Shown here in pieces: positions 34,736 through 47,165 of a stretch of 53,238 nt of DNA; the first letter of the stretch is position 1, and each line of letters opens with the position of its first letter. A program made the position numbers and the translations under genes. Source of the stretch: Saccoglossus kowalevskii (lineage: Eukaryota > Hemichordata > Enteropneusta > Harrimaniidae); NCBI RefSeq assembly GCF_000003605.2, contig NW_003155238.1, positions 379,011 through 432,248 of the forward strand. The letters run 5' to 3'. A model generated the notes under the pieces. That model searched no databases and was not told the DNA's origin. It saw nothing but the letters and a program-made list of their open reading frames with translations.

Positions 34736-36696
34736 TCATCATTTCGCCAGCATTCAGCATGATGCACATGGCAAAGTTGGATACTAGATTTCAATTATTC
34801 CGTCTGCACAATGGGATTCATGTCATTATGGGCATTACAGGCGAAAATAAATAATTAAATGAAGTCTAATCAAAGTCGAATAGTAGAAAAGTGTTTATGT
34901 TTTTATATTTGTTTTCTTTCACATATCCGATGAATGCCAAACACATTCAATTTTTTTTTACATATTAATATATCCGCAGCATATAAGCTTTGTTTTGGCA
35001 ATCATTCACAGCTCTCGTCAATCATTATTTCAACATGGGCAGGGCAACGTGTGCGCGGTATCTGATCACACTGACACCTATACACTCTGAATACATAGAA
35101 CATACACAATTATATATGTGTAAAATCGAACAAAACTGAGTGACACGTCGATGCTCTTTAAAAGCATTTATGCTTTCTCCAGGATCAAAAGGTTGTAACG
35201 CAATCAATGAAAGAAGCTCGGCACCTCCACTAAAGATATCACGTAAGACTACTAATGAGATTATCGCTGATTTGGAAATCAACTCACGCGCGCGCAGAGG
35301 TCTGAAGAGAAACGATTATATCGTTGTAAGCTGATGAGATAGGGCCTTACGACACTTGCTGATAATCCTCCCCTCCCAATCGTAACCTCTGACATGAACA
35401 AATCCCACATAATCAGTCGTGTAATTGATAATATACAAACAGCTCGGGTAGAGTCTCCCCGATATTGTCGCCATTGGTAACAAGTGTTCATCACATGGAA
35501 ACTGAGGATTATTCTCCGAATTTGAGATCGTTCACGATGATTTCATACCATATCTAAATTACAATAAATCTAGCACACATTATTGAGTTGATGTCCTCGT
35601 TGTTTAGTTGTTATGGTGATAAGCGCTTCCCTTCACTACACTCGCACTTATATGAATATAATGCCGCTGCCCTGACATCACATGAACCACACCTGATGGG
35701 TGAGTGAAGCGAGAGATAGATAGTAGACTATTCTATACGTATTGTAAGATATTTATGTGCCTAAGTTGTATAATGAATACAACTCGCTGTTATAGATATA
35801 GCTAATCAACTGCATAGTTCGCATTTATCTAGAAACAATGTCATGATATTACAATTGTTGCTTACTTCCTGTTATATTTCAATAATTGGAGACCGGAGAG
35901 TATCAGGTTTTCTGATAATGTGTTATTTTGATGCAAAAAATAATAGATTACCGCATATGTTTAGATATGTTGTTCTGATTATAATTTGCACTGTGTACGG
36001 TATTACGCGTTAATAATATCTCGCTCGTGGATTTATATTTCATCGTACGTGGTATTTAGTGTCGGGAGTAGACTGGTCAAGCCGTGGAAATTTTATATTT
36101 TTTTTTTTTAATTCTGGTCCGACGAGAAATTTTATCACAACTAGTCGATTTTGCAGCGTGTCCATTGCTATTACTTATTCATTATATGTAGTGACGTAAT
36201 GAAACCCGGGAGTGGAACACTTCCAAAAGAGGAAAAAGGGCTTGCGCAAAAGAATTTACGCGTGCATTATAGTTGCGTAGAACAGGAAGGACCAACAGCT
36301 GTTATTCTTATTGGTTGGCAGCTTACACTACAATAATGTGCTGACAACTATAAAAGACCGGTCGTGGTAATTGCGCGTCAATGCTGAAAATTCTACAAAT
36401 CCGTTCTAAAAGAGTTATCATATAAAACAATAAAATTGACACGACTGGGCCAGCTTAGGAAGGGGCAACAATAGTTTTGGGGGATGGTCTGGTGAATTAT
36501 TCGATTACTCAGCGATTTCGGGCTTCAGGTCCCCATTGGTGCAACTTAAAAAAAAAATCGGCCATTACCCACGGAGCACGATATCTCACAGATTGCGAGA
36601 CTGTCAGAATATGCACTCTATAATTGGTCAGGGGTTATTAAAATTCAAGTTCACTTTGTCACAATCATAAAAATGGAATCGTGTATTTATTGCTAT
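34736..36696. other. AT-rich DNA, nothing firmly recognised
   Basis: A weak tRNA-like word (GTTTAGTTGTTATGGTGATA followed by AGCGCTTCC) lies near 35604 without a B box. A plus-strand 64-codon open frame at 35140-35334 contains a CG-dinucleotide run and ends beside GTTGTAAGC, a possible but unsupported splice donor. Confidence 0.4.
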
Positions 36697-37620
36697 TTAA
36701 GGTAGATATGCAGGTTCGTGGACACTTGGGAGTAATTTTTTTTTTTTTTTTTTGCTTTTTATTATTCAAACAGTCTTAGCTATAGACTGTTGAAATTTTG
36801 TAGAATTGTGAATAGTGGAGCATACTCAAAAGACGATTTTAAAATATAGATAACAGGTGCAAACATTCTCTTTTCTGAATTCTTAGCAAGATTTAGCAAG
36901 GCTGTACATAAATAATAAAAACATTGTGAAAAAAAGAAATGATGGGATCTCCATATTGTACACTATATTTAACTTTTAACAAAACGGTAATACATTTAAA
37001 TTTGGAACTGTTACAGCCATTTTAATTATGAGTATTAGAAAACTTCTTACTGAGTGAATTGTTATGCAAATTAGCAATTATCTCAGCTTCTTTTTAGTGC
37101 ACATCCCAGAACTTTAAAAAAAAATAGCTCCTAGACACTTTGACCTTTTGTTTTGAAATTTTCACAAATGATTGACAATGTGTTTATCTTCAAAACGCCA
37201 TCGGGGCATTGTTTTTGGTTGAACAGTGTTACAACAATCGTACAGACAACTAGCCTGGGTGTTAATTTATGCATAAACTTGAAGTCGTGAAATTTGACCT
37301 GCTGCCCTGCAAAATTGACAACTGGTAGACAGTTTTCAAGACGGCACTTTCTTCATAGTAAACAGATGTACTCGTAAACCAATTTTGACAGGAAACAGAA
37401 GCATGTTTTAGAAGCTATTGTTTTAAATCACTTTTGACCAAAGAAGCACATTTTTGTGCATATTTCAAACTACAGTGTCCATTAAAAAATACTAACAACA
37501 TTTTAAAATTCATACAATAAGCTTTCCGAAAATATATAGTTTTGTGGACAAGGGAGGTCATCTTGGTTTCCTAATTAACTAATTAAATTACCTGTCAGGT
37601 AAACTGCATCTCTACCTTAA
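36697..37620. mobile_element. TTAA-flanked non-autonomous DNA transposon, 916 bp
   Basis: GGTAGATATGCAGGTT (from 36701) and the reverse complement of the right end, GGTAGAGATGCAGTTT (to 37616), form 16 bp terminal inverted repeats with two mismatches. Each end abuts TTAA (36697-36700 and 37617-37620), consistent with a TTAA target duplication. TTAA target duplications are known for the piggyBac and Kolobok superfamilies; termini starting GG argue against the CCC start usual for piggyBac. No transposase frame is visible inside, and an 18-base T run (36736-36753) lies near the left end. Assignment to a superfamily is uncertain. Confidence 0.65.
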
Positions 37621-38583
37621 ACAACGTGAATTGTTTTTTACAATAAACCATGATTGCGGTGCATGTGTATACAGCTAATGTGAAAACATAAGTGCACTAA
37701 CTTAATTCGATTGTTATCCTATGCATTGATCTGATCACCAACGAGTTGACATTTAAAGAGGAGAAACATTTTTATTTTTTTTTATTGAGCTGAAGTTTAC
37801 ATTAGGTTTGCTATACATATACGAATTCGCCTCATACATCGTGAAAAAACTATACACTTTATAAGGTTAACATCGTTTGCATTACCAAATACTTCCTCAA
37901 CGCATGCAGTTGAGAGTGAACTGCGCCCTCAACGCACACTATTGCTATTATCGAATGTGAATAGCCCCCCCAGGTGTTGACAACTGCATGTGCTTTTGTT
38001 TTGTTTCATTATGTTATAGGAGAGGCCATGCCGAAATTCTGAATTGTTTGTAGAGCGAAGTACCTTTAAAGGTATTATTATGTTTCAACAATTGTTGTTC
38101 ATTATACGTATATAAGCATTTTATTTGTATAGTAATTATATGCTTCGATTTGCATAAGCCATCTTGTTTACTGCTTACGTTTCTAGCTCTTGGACAAATC
38201 ACAGGGTTTTTGGTTATCTTTATGCTAGAATTCTCTACGATGTACATGAATGTTTGCTAATCAATACTGAGCAAGCTGAAGGCAAATTAAGCACGCTAAA
38301 CTGTTCAAACACTCCATTGTTTCAATGTGCTAATGGCTGATAAGGTAATTTAAAAGAAAAACAACAACAAAAAAGAAGCAAAAAATAAAGACTTATATAC
38401 AAAACAATTGCCACACAGTTACACATGCTGGACTGGACAGTATAATCAGCTTCAAGTAACAGTACATGTGCATGATAGACAACAACAAAGAACAGTGGCC
38501 AGAGACGCACATGTACAAGGATCGAAGCATAGCCATCACTCTCAATTCATGGTGTACATTGTCAAAAATATGGGAGCATCAGC
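37621..38583. other. AT-rich spacer before the ORF1-like relic
   Basis: Contains a small imperfect hairpin: GCATGCAGTTG at 37902-37912 pairs with CAACTGCATGT at 37981-37991. From about 38349 the plus strand becomes A-rich, as in the relic that follows, so the 5' part of that element may begin here. Confidence 0.45.
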
Positions 38584-40300
38584 ATGGAGTCAGATGAAGT
38601 TGAATTACGAGCATCCCTGAAACTATTTAGCCTTGACGAAGAAAATAATGTTCGCATCAAAATCAATAATCATTAGTAACGTTACACTCAAACAGACTAC
38701 TGAAAAGTGTGGATTCAATGCTTAAAACTATCATTCCCAGTTAACAAGCATCCTTATGAGTATACGAAACAAGAAAAACAGACACAACTACAAATGCATG
38801 CATACAGCTGCTATCAGAGTCTATCATAATGGTACCCTACTCATCCAGGGCATCTCATATCTTTCATGGATATTGAATTACATTTGCACATCCATGATAA
38901 ATTACAACTAAATATAACAACCAACGAAGATTGAATGATATCCACACAAAAACATCGACTGAAACATCGAGATGGTTAAGAAGTACAGCAGATGCAAAAT
39001 CCAACAATAAAGGGTAAATCACCAATAAAGAAGATCAGTATCAAGATGACACCACCAAAATTATCCATACCAAAAAATACTAACACGCCATCCAGAATTC
39101 CCTGCACACCAATGCTGAGTAATGGCGGCGCGGTGAACAATAGATGTAAGTAAATTTAACAAAATGATGAAGATTGGAAATATTATGCAGGAGCATGCGG
39201 GAAAGTTGTAGGTTACAGAAAGAAGATTGTCCAACCAATCAAAATAAATAAAAGAAAATCAACAAACTGCTTGAAGACAAAAAACAGACAAAACCATGCA
39301 AAATCAACCGAAAGCTTTTGATAAAAAAAGCAGAATATTGCTTAAACATCGCATTTTATACATTGAGCAAACAGTACAAAAGAGCAATTGTGCACTGTCA
39401 TCCATTGTAGTATATCAAGGATTGGCCAAAATTAAATATTCAGAATCAACAAGATGCACTCAGCAAATGTATAAAAGATGCTAAATACACTCAAGACAAG
39501 ATAGAAAGGAAGGAAAATGAAATAGAAGCATTACTGCTTACGCAACTGCTTTGCAACGTAATGCAGAAACTATCAAAACTAAAGACAAACTTCTTAACCT
39601 ATTCAGTGTCCGATCATGCCTAAAGAAGATAAAGAGGAAAGGTTCGAAGAAGTTAAATATATGCGATGAACAAGCATAGATACTGGTACAGCCAATCGCT
39701 GCCGGCGTTGGTACGACCACGTGATTACCAGGGATGCGTCTCGCGATTAAAGCATTGAGAAGTTGCCACTACTAAATGCAATTAGTAAACAATCTACTTA
39801 TCAAATCACTATAATATATGTTTATAATATTCTCCCTAAACATGCAAGTTGTTGATCCTAAACAATAGTGCACCGGCGTGTGAACCAAAAGTGCGTACGT
39901 GAAGTCATTATTATAACACATAGATCTACAAGAATACAGACATTAGTAGTTGGAGATTCCATTTTTAAAGGCATCGATACTAAACGAATGCACAGTAATA
40001 CATCTGTCAAAACTCTTCGTCGACGACTGGTTGAAAAACATGGGCGATTACTTTCAACAATCAACCTTAAATGCTAATATACAAGTTATTACGTAGGAAC
40101 TCACATCCAACAAGAATACAGTTGAATCGTGTATAGAAGACTACTCCACCATGATTAACAATATTAAAAAGAAATATTCATCAGTGAAAATATGTCTTTC
40201 GTCGATTATTCACAGAAGGGATGACACAAACATTATAAATCAGAATATTGACATTCTAAATAATAAACTGAAAAAGATGACAAGTGATTTTATTTTATAT
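38584..40300 (+). pseudogene. broken LINE-type ORF1 with SGNH/esterase-like domain
   Basis: A decayed coding region of at least five frame-shifted pieces. First is a start at 38584 (MESDEVELRAS), then a segment with IRVYHNGTLLIQG (38813-38851), and a proline-rich linker from 39046 (TPPKLSIPK). A lysine- and glutamate-rich, coiled-coil-like stretch follows (about 39290-39679; DKIERKENEIEA). Last is an SGNH hydrolase-like domain with the block-I serine motif VVGDSIFKGID (39946-39978) and the later segment KICLSSIIHRRDD (about 40190-40228). A frameshift near 40041-40046, a stop at 40094-40096 and other stops show it is dead. Known: esterase/SGNH domains occur in ORF1 proteins of CR1-like non-LTR retrotransposons. 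Inference: this is such a relic. I found no endonuclease or reverse transcriptase downstream, so the element is 5' only, or the rest is lost. The final catalytic DxxH block is not visible. Confidence 0.72.
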
Positions 40301-41040
40301 ATAAGCACATAACTTCACTGATTACCTGTGTCCCAGTGTGTTGTTTTTAGGGTTATGTATACGATTTTACACATACTACCAACGATATAACAGATATGAT
40401 GATATGAGAATGAGATGAACAAACTAACAGTATCTAAATAAGCGATATTATAGATATGACGGGCAACATAATAAAGAAATGTACATGCGATGTAACAGAC
40501 CGACAAGTAGACGACAAAACTAACAGAATAATTAGCGTGATCACTCATAATTTTTTTATCAAAGATTACAGTTCCGAGATTAGTAATGTGTTACAAATCA
40601 TCACAAAGAAAATGTGTGGTCAGAGTTCAATTCTAGAAATAAAAGACACTTGTTCGTAGAATATACGACATATCTATCACTTCGAAAATATATGTCGACA
40701 GTTAGGTTTTCCATTGAAATTCAAACAAAAAAATTCATTCATTTATTCAAAGCATAGATAAAAATATAATCAAATTTGTAGAATTTCTACACAATACCTT
40801 CTTAGTTAGAAATGAAAAACATGATAAGTAATCTTATCCACGAATTATTTCGCCCCTAATCTATACATTACCTGAAAGTTTAGATATGGGCGAATATGGT
40901 AATGCTTATGCCGTGTCTATGTTTGTCTAATGCCTTACTTGACTGGCAATTTGGCAATTTTATTTAACACTTTTAGTCGCGCGAATATGACCGGTGAATT
41001 TCATAGGCCAAATGGGAAGGATAGCCAAGATCGCGTCTTG
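40301..41040. other. AT-rich DNA after the ORF1-like relic
   Basis: No reverse transcriptase or endonuclease motif is seen. The plus strand stays A-rich to about 40650. A 67-codon open frame at 40456-40659 is unrecognised and could be further decayed element sequence. Confidence 0.4.
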
Positions 41041-41196
41041 GTGGTAAGCCCTGGCGGATCCAGAAATTCGGTAAGAGAGCGCGCTCCTATTGACGTCCGC
41101 GCACCTCCGATGGGCTAGGTTTGTCAAATGATTTGTCAATTTTGTTTTTTGCGGGCTGAAGGGGCGCGCCTGGCCTTAAAATCCGTGCGTGGTAAG
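41041..41196. mobile_element. hAT-type MITE, 140 bp, with perfect 8 bp target duplication
   Basis: GTGGTAAG is repeated at 41041-41048 and 41189-41196, flanking a 140 bp element (41049-41188). The left end CCCTGGCGGATCCAG and the right end, read inward as GCACGGATTTTAAGG, share the CGGAT core. Many hAT-derived MITEs carry CAG(G/T)GGCGGATCCAG-like termini. The 8 bp target duplication is the hallmark of hAT insertions. The interior is GC-richer than the flanks and has no coding capacity. Confidence 0.75.
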
Positions 41197-42676
41197 GACA
41201 ACATGTTGCTTGTTGAAGTTTTTAGATGAGCAACTTGTTTATATTTCCCTGCTATTTGTGTGTGAATGTTAACGTGATTGTTGATTTTTGAAAATTTCTG
41301 GTATGTCGAAAAAACAAGATAGAGGGTTTGATGCCAGACGGTGCAACTGGGGGAGTGTTAGAGTTTCATAAAGGTGAAGATCAGGAGGGTGTTAAGTGTC
41401 ATCTCGTACCTTATCACGCCTACGTTATCTCATGAATGCAATGGCATTAACAAACTGTCTACACTTCTTCCAGGATGGGAACACATGAATGTTAAAGACA
41501 ATGATGTCCACAAGGATTTGCGGCAATGACTTATAATTGAACACGATAGGTGTGATTCAACACTGGTGAGCTTAGATCAGCGACTATATGACACAGAGAT
41601 ATAACATAGGTAGTAATCAGTTGTGATTACGGGGTATATAGGAGCGACCATGAATCGCTTGGCGTGTCAGTACAGAATATTCATATGTCAGTCCTTGTAA
41701 TAGCCACGACTCGTTAGTTGCTGCAGAAACCAGTGTTTAAGGGAATGACAAATCAAATGTGTTTTCAATATTCGGAGGCATAAGTTTCAGAGTCCACTTC
41801 TACTATAGAACGGTACTCTTAACCTGTTCCATTCGTACTACTTTATCCCTTGCTTCTGATTTCTTATTAAAACTGAACAGAATTTCTTGTGTATATATCA
41901 TACATTTTCGTCCACCATTAATCATATTTCATCAATGACTCACCAGTTCAAATTCTAGGGGCTGAATTCTAAACTTTTATACATACATTTTTTTTCGTTA
42001 TTTTCTATCATTTGCGTTCAAGTCACAGTGCAGTTTCTGGTGATGAGTAGAGTATTACTGGTAAGCATAGAATGAGTAAGCAACTTGGTTAAAAACAAGT
42101 ATGTGTTCTAGGGAAAACAACGAGTCTTTGTGATATTGTGATATTATGACATGTAGACTCAACCACCTATCGTCTTGTTTCACAATAGGCACGGGTAGTG
42201 AATTCGTATCTACAAAGAAGTCAGTGGTATTTATAATCCACCGTGTTGCATCTTGTGTACAGAACCATATTGCAAACGTGGGAAGGCTTTTCTTGCCCTG
42301 GCATTGTGGCCTGATGTGGAAAGTGTTCAAATGCTCTTATACATTGCTGGCCATATGTATATTTGTAGTATAATGTACAGATTTCAATCTGCAAGAATCG
42401 CGTTTTACTGGTGGTGATATGTATTTTCATTAAATTTAAATGTATGCTGGTCTAATTCTGGATTCTGTTGAATAGCTATGAATAACTGCTTCAGAATTGA
42501 AACAACCCGTAACAGTTAGTAAGTCAGTTGCCATTCGCTTCTCATTACGCGAATATTTGCTAATAAATATATTGTGTTCGAATTATGTAGTATTGTTGTA
42601 CGGTATTAGTGAAAAAAATGTCACCACTGTGACTGTTACCATTCTCCAATTCTGCAATGGAAGAAATATTTCATCA
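41197..42676. other. AT-rich DNA, nothing recognised
   Basis: Overlapping open frames on opposite strands (42055-42330 minus, 42146-42373 plus) have chance length and no family motif. Confidence 0.45.
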
Positions 42677-42689
42677 CCCCCCCCCCCCC
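42677..42689 (+). repeat. C13 homopolymer
   Basis: Thirteen consecutive C residues, just upstream of the 20 bp repeat. Such a tract is prone to slippage and sequencing length error. Confidence 0.9.
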
Positions 42690-42700
42690 ATTCGAGTTTG

Positions 42701-42783
42701 TTTGTTTTTCATGTAATGCGCATGTTTTTCATGTAATGCGCATGTTTTTCATGTAATGCGCATGTTTTTCATGTAATGCGCAT
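42701..42783 (+). repeat. 20 bp tandem repeat, 4 copies
   Basis: CATGTTTTTCATGTAATGCG is repeated at 42721, 42741 and 42761 without a mismatch. A first copy at 42701 differs only in its first bases, and a partial CAT follows at 42781. The perfect identity implies recent expansion. Confidence 0.97.
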
Positions 42784-44574
42784 AATATGACAGTAGTTAT
42801 GTCACAGATTGGAGTTTATGTGACTTATGGATATTTTATTTCCATCACATTAACTATTGATTTTCATTAAATGTCATTAATTTAATACTTCTATTTAACA
42901 TTTATATTTTCATCTCAAAAAAGGAGATTATCTATCTTACTTGTATAACACGTGACAAACATGCGACAAAGGTGCTCAGTTGTGACATTTTGAAAATGGT
43001 AACAAATGAAAATGAGCAGTTACAATACAATACAAAGTGATTAGTCAAAGTAACACGTCTGTTTCGAGTTCTCCGTGTTGCGTTTTCTCTCTCAGTTTGG
43101 AATGCTTGTTCTGTGATTGTTTGATGTTGGTTCTATTTGTCCCAAAACTCCGTAAGTAATTATTTGCGATATTTGATCTATCTCTTTCGTGTGTTGAAGT
43201 ATTTTCCTTTTGTCTATATGGAGCACCATCGGTTTGTCAAACATGAAATCGTGCTATTGTAATGTACATATGTAGAAGAAGTGGGTGACTATTGATGCAG
43301 ATTCCCATGTCAACTAAGGAGTCATAGTTGTCGATTGATCATGTTTTATGGGTCAATATTGTTTGATCTTCAGATACAGATTGAAGGCTAACACATTACT
43401 GTGGAGCTTAAACTAAAGTGGGTCTTAAACTAAAGTGGTTTTGTCAAATTGTATGCTGTTTGTACCAAATGAATGTATCGTACAAACAATTACGGCCCAT
43501 GAGCGTGTGGTTAGTGATGTTTTTTCTATACTGCTAGGGTATGAAAGATGTACCAACAAACGACAGGTTTTTGTCACATCTGATGATTTTAATGTTTTGC
43601 TTCAATCGTCTGTTATGCATAAGTGGAACATGAAAAATTGAAGCACCAGTGAAACTATTCGCCCTATCTGTGTCTACAGTGAATAACGAGTCACAAGACT
43701 TGATTATAACACCATTAGTCCGAGTGAAATATTAGATAACTCCTGAATCCTGCATAACCACTAAAGCTAATAAATGGTTCTATCTTAGACTGAAAGTGCT
43801 TGCAAAACACCCTGATTTTTCGATATTAGTGTAAGCAGTTTTGAGCCAATATGAAACAGACATTAACGTGCGAAAACATGAGGTTTCTTTAGGCAAACAC
43901 CACACATGGAAACATGCAAATACCTCCACTTTTGGAAAAGTATGTTTTGCATGAAGGGGTCATCTATACAGCCTAAACACACTTTCTGTTGCATGATTTC
44001 ATGTTTATGAACATCGCCATATTTATGCCGGAAAAAGTCATATAACTTGGATTGTTCATGCATAGTACAGAACATATGCAAAAAACGGTGTGGCAGTGGT
44101 TAAAGCGAGAATGAGTGGAACGGAACGAGTGCTGCCAGTGTTCCGTAAACTACTTGACAAACATTGACCACTTTTCTGGAAGTCGATGAAACGGCGTTTC
44201 GCATGCTCGCGCCTACCGTATATGGGGTGCACCTAAACATGAACGCACAATTGTGGATGTACCAATATACGTGACAAAAATAATAAGATATCGGTGTAAC
44301 GAATATCAGCAGACTGACATGTTTGCACTTGCTGACGTGACAAAAGCCGGCGTTTGTTTGCACCCCAGCCTTGCTACATCCAGAAAAGTGTTCTACACAA
44401 GATGGCCGAAAATAAGTATTTTTTCTTATTCCGGAATCGAATGTCGGTCTAGTAATGATCGTATCTGTTCAAACTTGGTACACACATTATTAGACATTTG
44501 TTTCCTGAACCCGAGCCATATCTCTGACATGCCTTGACTGATTTCAATGAACCTTTATACCCACACAGTCAGCT
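42784..44574. other. AT-rich DNA with one small duplication
   Basis: CTTAAACTAAAGTGG occurs at 43407-43421 and again at 43424-43438 (17 bp apart). Near 44092, TGTGGCAGTGGTTAAAGCGAG resembles a tRNA A box but no B box follows. The stretch upstream of 44575 may belong to a longer version of the dispersed repeat. Confidence 0.4.
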
Positions 44575-44802
44575 GGCGTACACATGATAATAAAATAAGT
44601 GCGACCAATTTACAGATATTCGCTTTATGAGGGCCGCCATCTTGAATACGCATGATACTAAATAAAAAGACAACTTGAGAAGCGCGTTTTTTTGATTTCT
44701 TGAAATCAGGGGAAGATAACAAACTTTTACGACCAAACGATCCGTTTGGGCAACATTTAGACAACCGCTAACAAAAAATCAACCATATCCGTTTTTTGTT
44801 CC
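44575..44802 (+). repeat. dispersed repeat, copy B (228 bp)
   Basis: Same family and orientation as 24641-24856, with shared blocks GGCGTACACATGATA, GGGCCGCCATCTTGAATA, ACTAAATAAA, ACGATCCGTT and ACCGCTAACAAAA. Copies differ by many substitutions and indels. No terminal repeats or target duplication are recognised, so the class of element is unknown. Confidence 0.75.
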
Positions 44803-47094
44803 CTGGGAAAATTCCTTGCATAAGAACACCACATTACACGAAGAACCTAAATCATTTAGCCGGGGAAACTGAAACCGGGTAAGTGTTTTATGTTCTTCAC
44901 ATAGGTTCGTGAAATATAATCAGCTATGATAATACGACACATGTACAATCTTATATTAAAACAATGTAACAATGGTTCAATTTTATGGAACAACTTAGTT
45001 TGCCATACATCTTATCTTCAATTTCAAGTTGGCTGATTTATGTTAGCAACGCTTTCATCTTAATCTGTCGCAAATCTGATAACCGAATCTGTGTGATTTT
45101 TGAAAAATGTTATGGTGTCGGTATCGCAATACAAATTGTCATAGTTATTAAAGTAGAATTGATCAGTTTTCTCCAAAGCGTAATTCATATTGGTTAATTC
45201 AACATTGTGAAGGTTAAACAAATCCTAAATATATATATAATATGTAAATAGTACAAATTTGGGAAATATATGTTAAAACCTATACAAGAATGATAAACAA
45301 ATTACTATATAATTTCGAGAATGTATTATTGGTGTCACCGCAATCAGAATAGTACAATGTATATGGTTTAATTCGTGTAGTTAAGTAGGATGCGTGTGAA
45401 CGTTACACCTGTGATGATACCTGTGTGCATCCTTCATTACAATGTCAATATCAGAACACAAATACATTAACACGATGCACTGTTATTATAACAAATATAA
45501 CAGTTGACAAATATAACAACTTTCATAATGATAAAAATACTTAATAAAATAATAGAATATGAAAGGGTATTGAAATTCTTTTATTTTCGACAATAACATG
45601 CAAACACATGTATGTTTCGCGTAAAGCATTCTAATTTAATTGGTTTTGTTGAGAAATCAGTAAACGGACAATGTTATAAAATAGACTTCGTTACCAGTAT
45701 GAAATATATTATACGTGTTGATGCCATATATGCATACGTATACACAATAATTGGGCTGGTCACATGTATTACCAATGTCTGATATAAAATGTATGAACAT
45801 GTGACCTGCGACTTCAATGTCTTGTTGGTTTCACAACATTACACTAATTAACATTAACAATCCATCTTATCGTAAAGAATAGATTTTTCAATTATTGCGA
45901 ATATTAGTCCATAGTATGTGCAATCTAAACTATTTAACAACTATATTATTATGCAGTCAATTTAATATATATTCTTTGTTGCAAGACATTATTTATGTTT
46001 TTACGATAACCTATATCAATATTTGTTTAGATTGATTGTGTATCTCTTGTTTTCCTTTGTATATTAACACCCAAGACATATACAAACTGTATTATGTTAG
46101 TCGGTTGTAATATATTATTGATCGAATGGTAAAGAAGGGTGCATATTTTACTTTTTGTGGATACCCTGGTTCACACCAAAACACACATTTCGCCACAATA
46201 TTGACTAAACAGACTAGTACCGTGGAATGATTTTAACAAACCATCAAATCACAGCTGTATTAGTTTCTTGCAGTTAAAAAAAGCAAACAAAGTTGTTGTA
46301 TTTTACCATGTGTAAGAAAAGAACGAAATCTCGTTTGAACGTCACATGATGCGTTTGATAAACAAATGGGTAACAATTAAAGGCGAATGCTTTTCGTATA
46401 ACAACAAACATTTGTCATGTACCAGTTGTCAATACTACAAATTCAATCACTGTATATTGTTTGTTTTCACAATTTTAAATATAAAACATTTCATCTCATG
46501 TTTGATCTGGTATGTTTATAAATTGCCATCACTCTAAATTAAATTTAATCGTGTACTCTGTTTATTATTGCAAGATTTGGTCAACAGCGATAATATCTCG
46601 CACAAAAATGGAATACAAGTTTTTTTTTAGATTTATTCCAAACAATAATAATTGTATATCATACTTATGTAACATATTTTACATTGCATAACAATACATT
46701 TAACATTATTAATTTATTTAACATTATTTGTAAAATTTGGAATTGAGATAAATGTTTATTTTTTCTTTGCTTCAGAAAAATGTGAATTAGCGTCGAAATA
46801 ATGCATGATAAATGCGACGAAACAATTTGATTTGAGAACAAACAAAATTCCAACTTTTTTTCAACAGCAGTGGCAAACCTATCTAAACTCCAGTAGTTCA
46901 GTACTATATGAGAAACATGCACATTCACAAAATGCATATCGTCCCCGTGTGACGTCACACATAGAAGATAACAGGTCTACGTATATGATAGATCACAGTA
47001 AAAATACATGCCCAGTTGTGACCCCCCATGGACAACTCTGTTCGCTGTGCAGAGATAACACTGCGTGGATATAAATATAATCACATTTACGACT
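44803..47094. other. AT-rich DNA with minor repeats
   Basis: ACAAATATAACA recurs at 45491 and 45507 (16 bp apart) and ATTTAACATTATT recurs near 46695 and 46718. No gene or RNA recognised. Confidence 0.45.
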
Positions 47095-47165
47095 ATATAT
47101 AAACACATGACATAGGATTCGAACTCACAACCACGGCAAATGCGCCACATTACGCTATACCACCC
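47095..47165 (-). repeat. tRNA-like SINE head or tRNA pseudogene
   Basis: On the minus strand, GGTGGTATAGCGTAATGTGG resembles a D-arm/A box, GCGCATTTGCCGTGGTTGTG the anticodon and variable region, and GAGTTCGAATCC an essentially canonical B box/T-loop. The T-stem and acceptor do not close convincingly and a C11 tract (47163-47173, plus strand) abuts the 5' end. A tRNA-derived SINE head is the best reading. Confidence 0.6.

Noticed and set aside
35600-35655. tRNA-Asp-like 5' half
   Set aside because: Resemblance is limited to a TCCTCGTT...AGCGCTTCC stretch and the 3' half (B box, acceptor) is missing.
42055-42330. Minus-strand 91-codon frame as a transposase fragment
   Set aside because: No catalytic or DNA-binding motif could be identified, and an opposite-strand frame overlaps it.
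44088-44112. tRNA A-box-like word TGTGGCAGTGGTTAAAGCG
   Set aside because: No B box downstream within tRNA distance.
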